NCBI GenBank assembly: GCA_029255685.2
Contig: CM055319.2
Coordinates: 17,821,247-17,885,246, forward strand
Length of the DNA: 64,000 nucleotides
Direction of reading: 5' to 3'
Source of the DNA: Silene conica
Taxonomy: Eukaryota; Streptophyta; Magnoliopsida; Caryophyllales; Caryophyllaceae
The position numbers and the translations under genes are program-made. Every line of letters begins with the position of its first letter. Position 1 is the stretch's first letter. The notes below the pieces were generated by a model. That model made no database searches, was not told where the DNA came from, and was given only the letters and a program-made list of their open reading frames with translations. This document shows, in pieces, positions 36,211 through 47,810 of the stretch.

Positions 36211-36361
36211 CAAAATTCATGCCTTCACATAAAATGCAAAGAGCCTCGAAAGTAGAAAGAGAATAGCCACAAGAGTTAGCTTGACGGACACAATCATCGA
36301 ATCTATCGAGATAATCATGGAATTGTTCACCTTCATTTTGACAAATATTAAAAGAAGACAT
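36211..36361 (-). pseudogene. Tat-A reading frame, N-terminal piece (Gag-like)
   Basis: Starts at the ATG at 36361, 74 bases after the primer site. It encodes EGEQFHDYLDRFDDCVRQ followed by a Cys/Leu-rich stretch, which fits the retrotransposon Gag pattern in which an early GE.F.DY..RF motif precedes a hydrophobic helix. It is cut by S2 at 36210. Family assignment is by pattern only. Confidence 0.6.
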
Positions 36362-36434
36362 GTATTTTTTTTTTTGAAAGCAAATAAAAGACTAGTCCTA
36401 AAACTCAACAAAACCTATATCTAACAAAGCACCA

Positions 36435-36452
36435 TCCCCGGCAACGGCGCCA
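36435..36452 (-). other. Primer-binding site, tRNA-Asp (Tat-A)
   Basis: Minus strand TGGCGCCGTTGCCGGGGA matches 18 bases of the 3' end of plant tRNA-Asp(GTC) including CCA. Use of tRNA-Asp is typical of Athila/Tat-type Ty3 elements. It lies three bases from the LTR end. Confidence 0.88.
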
Positions 36453-36455
36453 TTT

Positions 36456-38580
36456 TGATGGCCGGTTTTCTGTCGTCAATTCCGGCACCAAAAACAATTT
36501 GTAAACTCCCAAACTAAGTAGTATAATTTAGGGTCGAACCCAAAGGATGGTGGGGTTAGACTATAAATCTCGTTTAAGTTCTAGTTTATTCGGAAAAAGA
36601 AAGTGAAATAGATAACTAAAGTCTAACGATAAATTAAGGGAGTTAGGGGTATGGGGTGTCATGTAGTCAAGTATTGGTCTAGCAATAGGGAAACATAACA
36701 TAAATTAGCATTCTTTCAAATCACTAATTCACGCAATAAGTAAGGTGATTATCATCAATTAGGGTCTCAAACTAGCATTCTCTCGAACAACTAATTAAAT
36801 TCCCGATCAATATATTAACTCACTTTCGTGACGTCAACTTAACAATCATAGTCAAGTAACTAAACCAATTAAACCTCGGATTTCTCGTTGGCATAATTAA
36901 GCACACTAATTATCATTAGTATAACAAGACTGATAAAGAACAATAATCAAACCAAACATTATTTAAACATTTACCCACATCCAAGACTCAAACTTTTCTG
37001 CACTAATCCCATCCCCTAACTATTAAACAACTCTAACATGATTAAATTAATACTAACTAAACTACCCACTAACCTTAACCAGAAATAAACATAAATAAAG
37101 TAACAAAGATTACAACTTTGATAAAATTAAACATAACACTATGAAAACAATAAATGATAAAATACGAACAAGTAATGAAAAAGGGAAGAAATTTATACCG
37201 TAAGGGAGAAAATGTTCGGAAATGTATAGATCTAGAAGACGGATTACAAAAGCTTGAATCTTGTTATTTAATCAAGTAAAAAATTAAGAGTAATTAAAAG
37301 AAGAAAAATAAGCTAAACTATTCTATTTCCTCTACTACCTACTGTTTCTGTTTCTCAATATAATGCTGCGTCCCTTTATTTTGTTCCGTGTTGGCCTTTC
37401 AGCGTACAAAAGTTGGGGTTTTATAACCCCTTCAAAATCAGATATGAAAAGACGAAACTGCCACTCACTTAAAATCTACAAAGATAATGACAATAAGGGA
37501 AGACGGTCTTTTTTACTTTCTTCTTTTCTTTTCTTCAGAAACTGCTTTCCTATTTATTCTTAAGTTGATAAACCCGCTTTCGATTCTTCTTCCTAATCTG
37601 ATAAACACACCTTTCATTCTTCATCCATTTATGATAAACCCAATTAGATGATCAATTGAGTCACTCAAATACAACACAAACAAGTTGTTATCACTGATGG
37701 TGACGAACGAAGCAAGTGCGAGATTTGAGGTCATTGAGATCGTCATCGCCAAGTGAATTGAGGCCGGTGTTAGTGTTGCTCTGGTGAATATCGACAAAAT
37801 GGTGGTCGAATTAGGATTCAACGCCGCTGCTGTCGGAGGTGAATGACAGAATGGTGGTTGCTGGTTGAGTCGGGTTCCGAGAATGAAGGCGAAATGGTGA
37901 TGGCGGTTGAAACTGAGATTGCAGGGAGATGGTTGAACGGAGATGGGTTTGTTTTGGACTCGTGGTTGAGAATGGTGAACGGTGGTGGAGTCGGGCTGCT
38001 GGTGAGGGTCGTTACCGGCTGTTGTGGTGTGTCATGGTCTTGCTGCTGGTGGTGTGTGAATGGCGGTGGTGAATGGAGAAGCAGAGATGGAGGATTGGGT
38101 TGTTGACGGTTTCGCGAATGGTGTTTGGAATTGAGGCGAGCAGATGAGTGTGGTAATGGAGGTAGATGATGGATGAAATGGTGGTGGAAACGTGGTCAAG
38201 GTGAGTGATGGAGGTGATGTCGATGATTAATGGTGATGATGGGTAGGAGGTTTGTTGTTTGATAAAGTCAACAATTGACTTTCTTTCTACATTTATCTCA
38301 TTTGCTCCATTTTGACTTCGTCTTGCCAAATGTTGACCCGTCTTCATAAACTCGGCTTTAGATTTTCGGTATTTATTCACGTAATAGTTCCTAAACAACA
38401 CTAAAACGACCGAAATAGAACCAAATTCCACAAATCTAACAATTATTCACAATAAATAAAATAAAACTAATAATTACTAATTAAATAGTAAAATGAGCTA
38501 TTTAATCAATTAAGCACGCAAAATCGAGTAGGAATAAGGCATAAATGAGGGATAAAATGGTACCAAAATATTACTCATCA
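36456..38580 (-). repeat. 5' LTR of Tat-A
   Basis: 2125 bp, TGATGAG..GGCCATCA on the minus strand. Its U5-side ~120 bp is nearly the same as the start of the Tat-B LTR at 59237; the remainder differs. The last ~933 bp pair with 7021-7954. The right flank is ATAAC; the partner TSD is outside the window. Confidence 0.85.
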
Positions 38581-38995
38581 ATAACTCTTTACAAATCTCT
38601 GCCTAAAAGAAACGTCTACGATCAAGACACATTCGACCAAGTTAATTAGGAGAAACATCATTATTATTTTTGGTACAAGAGCAAAACTACTATTTAAGTG
38701 GATATTATATACTTTCCTATTCAACAATGCGAAGCAAATGAGATTTTTTAATTAAATAAAAAAAAACCGATGTTAAATATATTATACGGAGTACATAAGA
38801 TAAATCCAAAAAACATAGAATTTAAGTATCATATATATAAACAACATAGACCCTAGTGATGATGCATGTGGGTTAAGTCAAATAATTGTGTGGATGAGAA
38901 TAAATTTAAGTGGATATTACAAAGTATTCATAAAGAATAAAATAATGAAAAATAAAAGGTATTTTTGTGACGGATATAGTACAGTTAAAAAGATA
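38581..38995. other. Spacer right of Tat-A
   Basis: AT-rich, no open frame of note and no recognisable repeat. Probably the sequence into which Tat-A inserted. Confidence 0.5.
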
Positions 38996-39251
38996 CTCCC
39001 TCTATTATTATTATCCAAATGATAGTTTTCTATTTTGTACACTATTTAGAAGTGAACCTTTAACTTCAATTTTCTCTCAATACATAAGAGAAAATATATT
39101 CATGTGGGTCTTGTTTGATTCGTCTTTACGAGTACATTGAAAAAATATAAGTGTTATAATTTTTGCAAATACGTAGCTAAAGATATTAACCACGTATAAT
39201 GTGTGTTGGCAAACGTGAAATAGCAAAGATATCATTTGGATTTGAATGGAG
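38996..39251. mobile_element. Stowaway-like MITE
   Basis: 256 bp starting CTCCCTC and ending in a GGAG terminus, with TA on both sides (38994-38995 and 39252-39253). The ends share the inverted ATCCAAATGATA segment. This is the form of a Tc1/mariner-derived Stowaway MITE; the ends are imperfect. Confidence 0.6.
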
Positions 39252-39288
39252 TAGTAGTTTTTTAGTCATAGTTGTATAATAATAGTTT

Positions 39289-40370
39289 GGGTTTTTCCCA
39301 TTGATGTCCCTGTTATTTTCACTTTTCCCACTTGTACCCCTGCGTATAGCACTTTCCTAGACGTACCCCTAAACTTAATTAGTTAAACCCATCAGTAGCC
39401 AAACATGTTTATGTCGTCTATTTTAGACGTTAAGTGCCATGTTGGCACTTTATTTGCCAATTAAGCACTTGACTTGGCAAAGGGTTTTTCCCATTGACGC
39501 CGTTATGATTTTCAATTTTCCCATTTGTACCCCAGCGTAAAAAATAATAAAAAGGAGTGAAAAAATTGTTGGAATTGAAATTACATGAGTCGAATATCCG
39601 ATTTAAAGTTCAAATTTTCCGATGATTAATCATCCAAGGTATTACGAATATATCTTATTGTTGATATTCGAAGATTTACCGAAACAATCAATTGTTAAAT
39701 TTATTGAAATAGTAAAAGTGTCGGAAATATTTTGATTAAAAGTTAAAAATTTACCCGGCCTCAAATTACCTGTAAAAGACTATAAATACAAAATTTATCG
39801 AAACCGAAAAAATCTAGGAAAAATTTATGATAGATAAAAAGAAAGCGGGACTGAGAATCTAAAATTTAGTTGGTGCTTCTATGATGAATATGTAAGTGAC
39901 GTCGCAGGGTCGATATGAGCATTAACAGGTAATGACACTTAGCTTATAATAATTTTTTTTTTGAATAAAATAAAAGGTAATATATAACAATATTATCTTG
40001 TGCGATATAAAAAGAGATATAATAAACAATATATTACAATTTTTTATTAATTTAAAAGGAATATAATAAGCAATGCGGTTTTAAAGATATCAGGCTCAAC
40101 ATCGAAACCAAAAATGCAAAAATGTAGGGATATAAGTGAGAAAAGTAAAATCACAGGGGCATCAATGGGAAAAACATTTTGCCAAGTCAGATGCTTATTT
40201 GGCAAATAGAGTGCCAATATGACACTTAACGTCTAAAATAGACGACATAAACATGTTTGGCCACTGATGAGTTTAACTAATTAAGTTTAGGGGTACAACT
40301 AGTAAAGTGCTATATGCAGGGGTACAAGTGGAAAAAGTGAAAATTACAGGGGTATTAATGGGAAAAACCC
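39289..40370. mobile_element. Non-autonomous MULE-like element with ~200-bp TIRs
   Basis: 1082 bp beginning GGGTTTTTCCCATTGATG and ending with its inverse. The left ~200 bp and right ~200 bp are inverted copies (both include the CGTCTAAAATAGACG palindrome). It is flanked by a near-perfect 9-bp TSD, TAATAGTTT (39280-39288) and AAATAGTTT (40371-40379), typical of Mutator-like elements. The terminal ~55 bp is repeated a second time just inside each TIR (about 39482-39536 and 40125-40175). No transposase; the middle is AT-rich. Confidence 0.8.
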
Positions 40371-40498
40371 AAATAGTTTATAGTCTTTATTATTTTTCTT
40401 TTTTTTCTGCATATTTTTAACTTATTCTTTACATATGAAATATAGGGTGGAGGCTGATTTAAAACTGGATGTGTCAGTGTCTTGAGAGGTAAGATTAC

Positions 40499-40925
40499 TC
40501 TCATTAGTAGAAAAAGTGCTATTGACATCGCCATTATCACATCGGTTCTTACTAAAAACGATGTAATTGATCTAACTTTTGCTTATTACATCACTTTTAT
40601 AAAAAAACGATGTTAATTATTTATTATTTACATCCGTTGTTAACATCGGTTGTTATTAAACCGATGTTAATTTCTTAAGTTACATCGGTTTTAATAATAA
40701 ACCGGTGTTAATTCACTAGTATTGACATCGCCATACTAGCATCACTTCTTAATATAAACGATGTAATCTATAATAGTATAGTTGTTAACATCGATTTAAA
40801 AAAACGACGTTATTTATTTTATTACATTTGTTATTTATACAAGTTATTAGCCTCGATTATTTGAAAATCGATGTTAATTAGGTGCATCGGTTTTCTTAAC
40901 GGATGTTAACTGTTGTCAATAGCAT
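40499..40925. mobile_element. CACTA-like terminal fragment with subterminal repeats
   Basis: Begins near TAGTAGAAAAAGTGCTATTG, similar to CACTA (En/Spm) termini, and contains about ten inverted and direct copies of ACATCGGTT/AACCGATGT variants, as in CACTA subterminal regions. The CACTA end itself is altered and I see no second terminus or transposase. Confidence 0.45.
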
Positions 40926-41922
40926 AATCAATAGTTAACCTAATTTCAGTTGCCACTTCCCATCGTTTTCACAAAACCATTGCTTCCCACTTAAACCCAC
41001 GTCACAATCCGTCGCTGCCTTCCTGTTTATGCTACGCCGGCCACCACATGTGCTAGCTACTTATTGTAATACCCCGTATATTAGCCTCGGTTAATGGCAG
41101 TCAAACCATGTTTTATACAAGTATTTCAAACGGAATGGTTATAAAGTATTTTACGAAAACTATTATTATTTTATAAATCGTATTTCTACGATTATTTCGT
41201 ATTTCATAATCAATTAATATTTCACGATTATTTCATAAAATGTCATTTCATTCGTATTTCTTTAATTTTGGTAATATATTTATAATTAAATATATTTCAT
41301 ATTTTATATTTATTTTTCATCTATACTTGTTTTAGTATATAAATCGTATTTATATTTAAATTCTAAATTCATATATATTCTTATGTAAGTACTAATAATT
41401 TAATATTCTTATAATTAATTTAATTAATATAATTATTTATATGTCTCGTTAATTTTAAGTTACGGGATATAGTCGTTTGAGACCTAGGGGTGCGTTATGG
41501 GCTTGGGCTTAGTATGAGAACTGTGTATGGGAACAAGCACAATACAAAACCCCAGCCCTACCCCATCGACAACCTCATCAATCCCACGACACCCATTCAA
41601 ACAAAACCCTACCATCGACATCACAAATTCATGCCTCCTACTTGTCTGCCTCCATCAACGAAAGAACTTAAACCCTAATCTTTCCCCCTCCTTACCATCC
41701 CTAAACCCTAAAACTTTCTCTGGTCTACCGTGGGGATAGAGGAGAACGAAAGAGAATAAGAACAACGCAAGGACAACCCATCTGCGCAAGGTTTTTCGTA
41801 AGTAGTTTTTGTGTTTTTTTATGCCTTTGAATCTGAATATTGTGGTTGTATATGATATTTGTAGTATGAATAACATGTTGATCGTCAATAAACCACCATA
41901 GGACCACCGTAACGGTTACAAC

Positions 41923-42992
41923 TGTGGGGAATAAAACGCGTATTCGCCCTATACTTGCAGGATTATAATGAAAAATACAATCGTGAATATGGTCATAAGA
42001 TTAAAAAGATAAGAAAAGAGGTACAACCTTTAGTCCTCGCGCAAAAGGCCTAAGAACAGGAATTAATACAAATTCCCTCCTATAACTTGCACCCAAGACT
42101 TAGAATGAGACGTGGCCGCGTTTGCTAGAAATCCTCTCCAACTGCCATGCAATATTGGGAGAGCTATTGAGTTTTAGATGTGAGATCTGAGGTTTTGGGA
42201 GAAGAATGCTCTCAAAACCCTAATTTTACCTTGAGATTATTTGACAGTGCAACAAGAGTAACTGACATAAGGAGAGTCCTCCTCCTTATTTAGTTGTTTT
42301 GGCCGAAAATTCTAATAGGGTAGGAGTGGGCTTTCCACTCTTACCTTATTCTAATTCGTGATTCGACCCATTTAGCTTTAAGTTGTTCGCGGTATTTTTA
42401 ATTATAAATCGTAACATGTTATCAGATATTAATACAGTCGATATATTAATAATGGTCTGACAAAATACGATATTGTATAATTACCCAAATTAATATAACT
42501 GTTTATATTAATACGCGAATACAATATTTAATTAAATATAACCGTTCATATTTAATTTACGAATTAATCATGTAATCCGTATTAGCTAAAATTATTTAAT
42601 CCGTATTAAATAATAATCTCAACATCTTATTGACTAATTTAATAGTCAATACCTCTGACTAACTGTTTAGTCATATCCGGCATAAATGTGACTGTATTTT
42701 CATACCTTCACATCTCTCAAACGTGTCCTATAGGTGTGACGTATAGGGACCAGTTGATCACCGCCATCCGTATGACAATAACGTCAAACTTATCTAGCAA
42801 GCCAACCGTTATTGATAAACGTGGATCAACTGGTAATAATACTGAAGTATGCCCTTGTGATCCTTAAAGAGATTTAATAAGTCATTGTACTTAATTGTCA
42901 AGGACACCAGCCCCAACAATCTCCCACTTGTCCGTGCAAGGGTATGTGCAATGACGTTATCACACTACATGTGGAGGACACAAGCTCCAACA
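41923..42992 (-). repeat. 3' LTR of Copia-3
   Basis: 1070 bp. The inner edge lies at the second PPT junction (CTCCAACA then AACTCCCACTT). The GCCCCAACA that ends the Copia-2 LTR lies inside this one near 42910. The LTR is therefore longer than that of Copia-2. Confidence 0.9.
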
Positions 42993-43780
42993 AACTCCCA
43001 CTTGTCCGTACAAGTGTAGGTGCGATAACCGATTCTCATATCCTTTTAAAATTTCTCCCACTCAATGTAAGACAATTTGCAAATCCGCATTCGCAAAGGT
43101 CGTATCTCACAAGCGATCTGTATCAAGAGTGGTTTCCCCGACTAGAGAGTAACTTAACTGATAAAACGAATCTGTATTCGAGCATGGCCATGCATTTCAG
43201 TTACTACTCCTCGAGTGGCCCTGAGAAATGATAAAATCCTGATAAGGGTTTGGATATTTCCCTCAACTCGAATCCTGCCGATATCGCGCAACATGAAATA
43301 ACCCATAAAAAATCCTCTTGGCCCCTGTTACGGTGACCGTGGGAAAGAAACCAAAGTTACCCAAAATCTGCCTTAATCTCAAGAGACAGTTGAAAGTCAA
43401 AAGACTCGACTCTTAGGAACACTATGGAGGTCCTATCCACGACCTGGCACCCAATGTTATAAAACATTTAGGACTCCATAACGTTGTCACGGGGTGTCCT
43501 ACGAGATATCCGTATAACTCGCCTTTGTGATTGGTCAGTCAGCCGCGTGACTTATGGCTCGTTGAACCCACCATCAACCAACGTCACAAAATGATTACCT
43601 GAGTTATCAGCTCAAGTGGGTAATCAAGGACCAAAACGATGTAATGTTAATCAGTTCACTTTGTGGTGTTCAAAATTGGCGTATAATTCCACATGAGAAA
43701 CAAAACATTATATATCATAACAATAAGGTTGAATAGAGTACACGAGAAAATGAATTATTACATGAATTCATAAAAGAGTA
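42993..43780 (-). other. Copia-3 PPT and 3' non-coding region
   Basis: 42993-43003 reads AAGTGGGAGTT on the minus strand, touching the LTR, and is the PPT. The rest, up to the pol stop at 43781, is nearly identical to Copia-2 11467-12254. No gene. Confidence 0.8.
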
Positions 43781-43905
43781 CTACAACTTAGGAACACATC
43801 CAATTCCCATGGAATGAATGTGCCCTTCATGCTTATCACGTGGTAATGCTTTTGTGAGAGGATCAGCTATGTTGTCATTCGTAGCGATCTTATCAATGAA
43901 AATCC
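43781..43905 (-). pseudogene. pol: Copia-3 pol, last ~40 codons after a frameshift
   Basis: A one-base deletion near 43905 relative to Copia-2 sends the main frame to a stop at 43867. In the neighbouring frame the normal Copia C-terminus continues (NIADPLTKALPR, then HEGHIHSMG) and ends at 43781-43783. This tail is past the RNase H active site. Confidence 0.85.
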
Positions 43906-46629
43906 CTTTTGCTCCACGTAATCTCTGATTAGATGAGCTTTCCGTTGTACATGCCTAGCCTTGCTGCTAGACTTATGCTCCTTAGCTTGGAAGATGGCAC
44001 CGCTATTGTCACAATAAACGGTGATTGGGTCATTCGAACTAGGCACTACCGAGAGTCCTTGTAAGAATTGACGCATCCATATTGCTTCCTTAGCTGCTTC
44101 CGAGGCGGCATAGTACTCGGACTCAGTCGTAGAATCTGCTGTAACACTCTGTTTAGAACTTTTCCAGCTGACAGCAGCGCCATTAAGAGTAAAAACGAAT
44201 CCAGACTGAGATTTCGAGTCATCTCGATCCGTTTGGAAGCTAGCATCTGCGTAACCCGTGGCGCAGAGCGTCGAGTCGCCTCCGTAAGTCAATCCCCAAT
44301 CTTTAGTCCTCCGTAGGTACTTAAGAATGTTTTTCACGGCCATCCAGTGTTGTTCACCTGGATGAGCTTGGAATCGACTTGTCATACTCAATGCATATGC
44401 AACGTCAGGACGTGTGCATATCATGGCATACATGATCGATCCTATTGCCGAAGCATAAGGAATCCGACTCATGCGCTCTTTCTCTTCCAATGACTTAGCT
44501 TCTTGAGTCTTGCTCAAGTGAAGCCCAGGAGTCATAGGAAGGAACCCCTTCTTGGAGTTCGTCATGCTGAATCTCTCCAGAATCTTCTCTATATAAGACT
44601 CCTGACTGAGAGACAACATCCGTCGTGATCTATCCCTGTAGATACGGATGCCCAAAATTCTTTGTGCCTCGCCCAGATCTTTCATCTGGAAATGGTTTTT
44701 CAACCATGCTTTAACCGAAGATAAGAGAGGTATGTCATTCCCAATCAAGAGTATGTCATCGACATACAGTACTAGGAATACAATCTTGCTCCCACTCGAC
44801 TTGATATAGAGACATGGTTCCTCGACTGATCGAATGAACCCATTCTCTTTTATCACTTGGTCGAAACGATGATTCCAACTCCGCGATGCTTGCTTAAGTC
44901 CATAGATGGAACGCTTAAGCTTGCAAACTTTCTTAGGATGTTCTGGATCGATAAAACCCTCGGGTTGTACCATGTACAACTCTTCCTCCAAATAACCGTT
45001 TAAGAAGGCGGTTTTAACGTCCATTTGCCATATTTCATAATCATGAAATGCGGCGATCGCTAAGATAATCCGAATGGAACGTAGCATGACTACGGGTGCA
45101 AAGATCTCATCATAGTGCAAGCCTGGCACTTGAGTGAAACCTTTAGCAACTAGTCTAGCCTTGTGGATATCTTGTTGTCCTTCCACGGCATGCTTTATTT
45201 TGTAAAGCCATTTGCATTGAAGGGGACGTACCTTTGCAGGTAGGTCCACAAGATCCCACACGTTGTTCTCATACATGGAGTCCATCTCGGATTGCATGGC
45301 TTCTAGCCATAGCTTTGAGTCAGAACTGGTCATGGCACCTTTATAGGTTGTGGGTTCATTACCCTCTTGGAGTAAGACGTCATCTGTATCATGTTCCTCG
45401 ACCATACCAATGTATCTGTCCGGAGGAATAGAGACTCTTCCCGACCTCCTAGGTTCCTCAGGAATATCTACCGCAGCCTCGGTTGAAGGAACTGTTTCCT
45501 CCAATGGTTGCTCGGCAGTTGGTTCTTGAACCTCCGATAACTCGAAGGTTCTATTACTCGACTTGTTCTCGAGAAATTCTTTCTCTAAGAACGTCGCACT
45601 AGCCGCAACAAAAACACGTTGTTCGGTTGGCGAGTAGAAGTAATGACCAAAAGTTCCCTTTGGATAACCTATAAAGTATGTCTTGACCGATCGCGGGCCG
45701 AGCTTATCCTCGTGTCTCCACTTGACATAAGCCTCGCAGCCCCAAACCCGAATAAAGGACAAGTTAGTGACCGTTCCCTTCCATAATTCGTATGGAGTCT
45801 TGTCAACAGCTTTAGACGGACTTCGGTTAAGTATTAGAGCGGCTGACAAAAGAGCATAGCCCCATAATGAATCAGGCACAACGGTGTGACTCATCATGGA
45901 TCGAACCATATCGAGTAGAGTTCGATTTCTCCGTTCGGACACACCATTTAATTGTGGTATTCCAGGTGGAGTCAACTGTAGCACGATCCCACAGTCTTTA
46001 AGGTGTTGATCAAACTCGTGTGAAAGATACTCACCACCACGATCCGAACGTAGTGCTTTAATCTTTCTACCCAGTTGGTTCTGTACCCGATTCTGGTATT
46101 CTTTGAACTTGTCAAAGGATTCACTTTTATGTTTCATCAAGTAGACATAGCCATATCTACTCAAATCATCCGTGAAAGTGATGAAATACCTATAGCCTTC
46201 TCGTGCGTTGATCGACATAGGGCCACATACGTCTGTATGTATGAGTCCTAATAGGTCGGCAGCGCGCATTCCAACACCTTTGAAGGAAATACGAGTCATT
46301 TTGCCAATGAGACATGATTCACACGTGCCATATGATTCGAAATCAAAGGGCGATATAGCTCCATTCTGTATGAGCTGTTTTACGCGTTTCTCATTTATGT
46401 GTCCCATACGACAATGCCATAGGTAAGTTTGATCTTTGTCACCTACCTTTAATCTCTTGTTATTCACATGTAATATCTCGGTAGTTTGATCTAAAACATA
46501 AATTCCATTCATGGAAACTGCCTTGCCATAAATCATATTGTGTAAGGAGAAAATACAGCTATTATTCTCTATTACAAATGAAAAGCCGAGTTTGTCAAGT
46601 GCAGAAACTGAAATAATGTTTTTGGACAA
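43867..46629 (-). CDS. pol: Copia-3 pol: integrase, reverse transcriptase, RNase H
   Basis: 920 residues. Integrase: zinc-binding H72, H77, C103, C106 and catalytic D133, D196, E232 (35 residues between the last two, the usual DD35E spacing). RT: first catalytic Asp D537 in QMDVKTAF and YVDD at 622-625. RNase H: D795 in YADAS, the TTESEY Glu and D874 in YCDN. All key residues are present. Integration and copying of element RNA into DNA are the family functions. The apparent start is not a true start: the frame is the continuation of gag-protease after a one-base deletion at about 46657. Read as it stands, pol could not be made with gag. Confidence 0.92.
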   Translation of the reverse strand: MSKNIISVSALDKLGFSFVIENNSCIFSLHNMIYGKAVSMNGIYVLDQTTEILHVNNKRLKVGDKDQTYLWHCRMGHINEKRVKQLIQNGAISPFDFESYGTCESCLIGKMTRISFKGVGMRAADLLGLIHTDVCGPMSINAREGYRYFITFTDDLSRYGYVYLMKHKSESFDKFKEYQNRVQNQLGRKIKALRSDRGGEYLSHEFDQHLKDCGIVLQLTPPGIPQLNGVSERRNRTLLDMVRSMMSHTVVPDSLWGYALLSAALILNRSPSKAVDKTPYELWKGTVTNLSFIRVWGCEAYVKWRHEDKLGPRSVKTYFIGYPKGTFGHYFYSPTEQRVFVAASATFLEKEFLENKSSNRTFELSEVQEPTAEQPLEETVPSTEAAVDIPEEPRRSGRVSIPPDRYIGMVEEHDTDDVLLQEGNEPTTYKGAMTSSDSKLWLEAMQSEMDSMYENNVWDLVDLPAKVRPLQCKWLYKIKHAVEGQQDIHKARLVAKGFTQVPGLHYDEIFAPVVMLRSIRIILAIAAFHDYEIWQMDVKTAFLNGYLEEELYMVQPEGFIDPEHPKKVCKLKRSIYGLKQASRSWNHRFDQVIKENGFIRSVEEPCLYIKSSGSKIVFLVLYVDDILLIGNDIPLLSSVKAWLKNHFQMKDLGEAQRILGIRIYRDRSRRMLSLSQESYIEKILERFSMTNSKKGFLPMTPGLHLSKTQEAKSLEEKERMSRIPYASAIGSIMYAMICTRPDVAYALSMTSRFQAHPGEQHWMAVKNILKYLRRTKDWGLTYGGDSTLCATGYADASFQTDRDDSKSQSGFVFTLNGAAVSWKSSKQSVTADSTTESEYYAASEAAKEAIWMRQFLQGLSVVPSSNDPITVYCDNSGAIFQAKEHKSSSKARHVQRKAHLIRDYVEQKGFSLIRSLRMTT

Positions 46630-47810
46630 ACTAGGAACATAATAACAGTTATATAAAATAACTCGAATCCACTTGGAAGCTGGATCACGTATGTTCCCTT
46701 CGAGACTGCAGCAACGCGTGCTCTATTCCCGACACGCAGGTCCACCTCACCCTTGATTAGGGGTTCTTGGTTTCGGAGGCCCTGCACATGATTACATAGA
46801 TGAGAACCACAACCAGTATCAAGTACCCAAGTTCCGCAACTTGCATGGTTAAGCTCAATCATGTGAATAAAAGAAGAAGAAGACATACCAACAGGAGTAA
46901 CACGGCCTGCCTTAATGTCCTCGCGATACACGGGGCATGAGCGCCTCCAATGCCCAGTCTTGTGGCAATGGTGACATTCCATGCTTGTATCCTTGCTCTT
47001 TATCTTGCCCTGTGAGTTGCTCGACTCACCAGGCCCACTCTTAGTAAATCCTGGTTTCTTGAACCTGGGCTTACCTACTGCTAGGTCGCCCTGAGCTTTA
47101 GCCTTCCCTTTACCCTTTCCCTTACTGGAGATCATGAGAACATCCTGCTTCATGCTCCCACTCAATTTCAGATCCTTCTCAGTCTGTACGAGAAGGGAGT
47201 GAAGCTCATGAGGAGTCTTCTTCATGTCGTTCATGTAGTAGTTGGCCCTAAAGAGGGCGAACCCATCATGAAGCGAATGAAGCATACGATCAACGATTAT
47301 GTTCTCACTGATCTTGCAGTTTAGGGTCTCCAGTTTCTCGATATTCTCAATCATGTTGAGAATATGTGGGCTAACAGCTTGGCCCTTCTGGAGTTTCGCC
47401 TCAAAGAAGCGACAGGTATGCTCATAAGAAACGATTCTCGGAGCCTTGGAGAATTCGTTAGAGAGCGTGGTGAAAATCTTGTTTGCACCATGGGATATGA
47501 AGCGTTTTTGCAAATTTGATTCCATTGCATAGATGAGTACGTTCTTTATCGCACCCGCTTCCATAACGAAATCGCTATGAGCGTGAATTTCGTTGGCTCT
47601 AGCTCCAGTTCCTGGGTGTGCCGGAATGGGCTCAGTTAAATACTTAAGCTTTCCGTCAGCAATGGCAGCATTCCGTAGTGCTGCCTCCCAGTCAGAGAAG
47701 TTTGACCCATCATTCCTCAGTCTAGTAGACTGATTCATGGAGTCCATGAAGGCTTTTAGCCAGGATTCACGTGCTAGCTTGGCACTTGGCATTGGGTCTT
47801 CACCAGCCAT
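46572..47810 (-). CDS. gag: Copia-3 gag and protease
   Basis: 412 residues from the ATG at 47810. The Gag body (SWLKAFMDS near residue 16) is followed by a Lys/Gly-rich stretch (about 230-275) and a zinc knuckle CHHCHKTGHWRRSC at 279-292. The aspartic protease begins with the active-site DTG at 331-333. A single-base deletion near 46657, seen against Copia-2, shifts the frame after about residue 384, so the last ~28 residues are out of frame and the fusion to integrase is lost. Gag itself is intact and could be made. Confidence 0.92.
   Translation of the reverse strand: MAGEDPMPSAKLARESWLKAFMDSMNQSTRLRNDGSNFSDWEAALRNAAIADGKLKYLTEPIPAHPGTGARANEIHAHSDFVMEAGAIKNVLIYAMESNLQKRFISHGANKIFTTLSNEFSKAPRIVSYEHTCRFFEAKLQKGQAVSPHILNMIENIEKLETLNCKISENIIVDRMLHSLHDGFALFRANYYMNDMKKTPHELHSLLVQTEKDLKLSGSMKQDVLMISSKGKGKGKAKAQGDLAVGKPRFKKPGFTKSGPGESSNSQGKIKSKDTSMECHHCHKTGHWRRSCPVYREDIKAGRVTPVGMSSSSFIHMIELNHASCGTWVLDTGCGSHLCNHVQGLRNQEPLIKGEVDLRVGNRARVAAVSKGTYVIQLPSGFELFYITVIMFLVCPKTLFQFLHLTNSAFHL

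Larger units (their letters stand above)
7021..38580 (-). mobile_element. Tat-A: Ty3-type (Tat/Athila-like) element broken by four insertions
   Basis: Oldest traceable element of the left half. Its 5' LTR is 36456-38580, followed by a tRNA-Asp primer site, a degenerate reading frame (36361 down to 10000), a non-coding 3' region and a 3' LTR of which 7021-7954 is in the window. Without nested insertions the internal part is about 3.8 kb, too short for gag-pol, and no RT or integrase motif is visible. It is therefore probably a non-autonomous member. Copia-1, Copia-2, LARD-1 and S2 lie inside it. The Tat/Athila assignment rests on the tRNA-Asp primer site and overall layout, which I know from that lineage; no pol domain confirms it. 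Confidence 0.75.
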
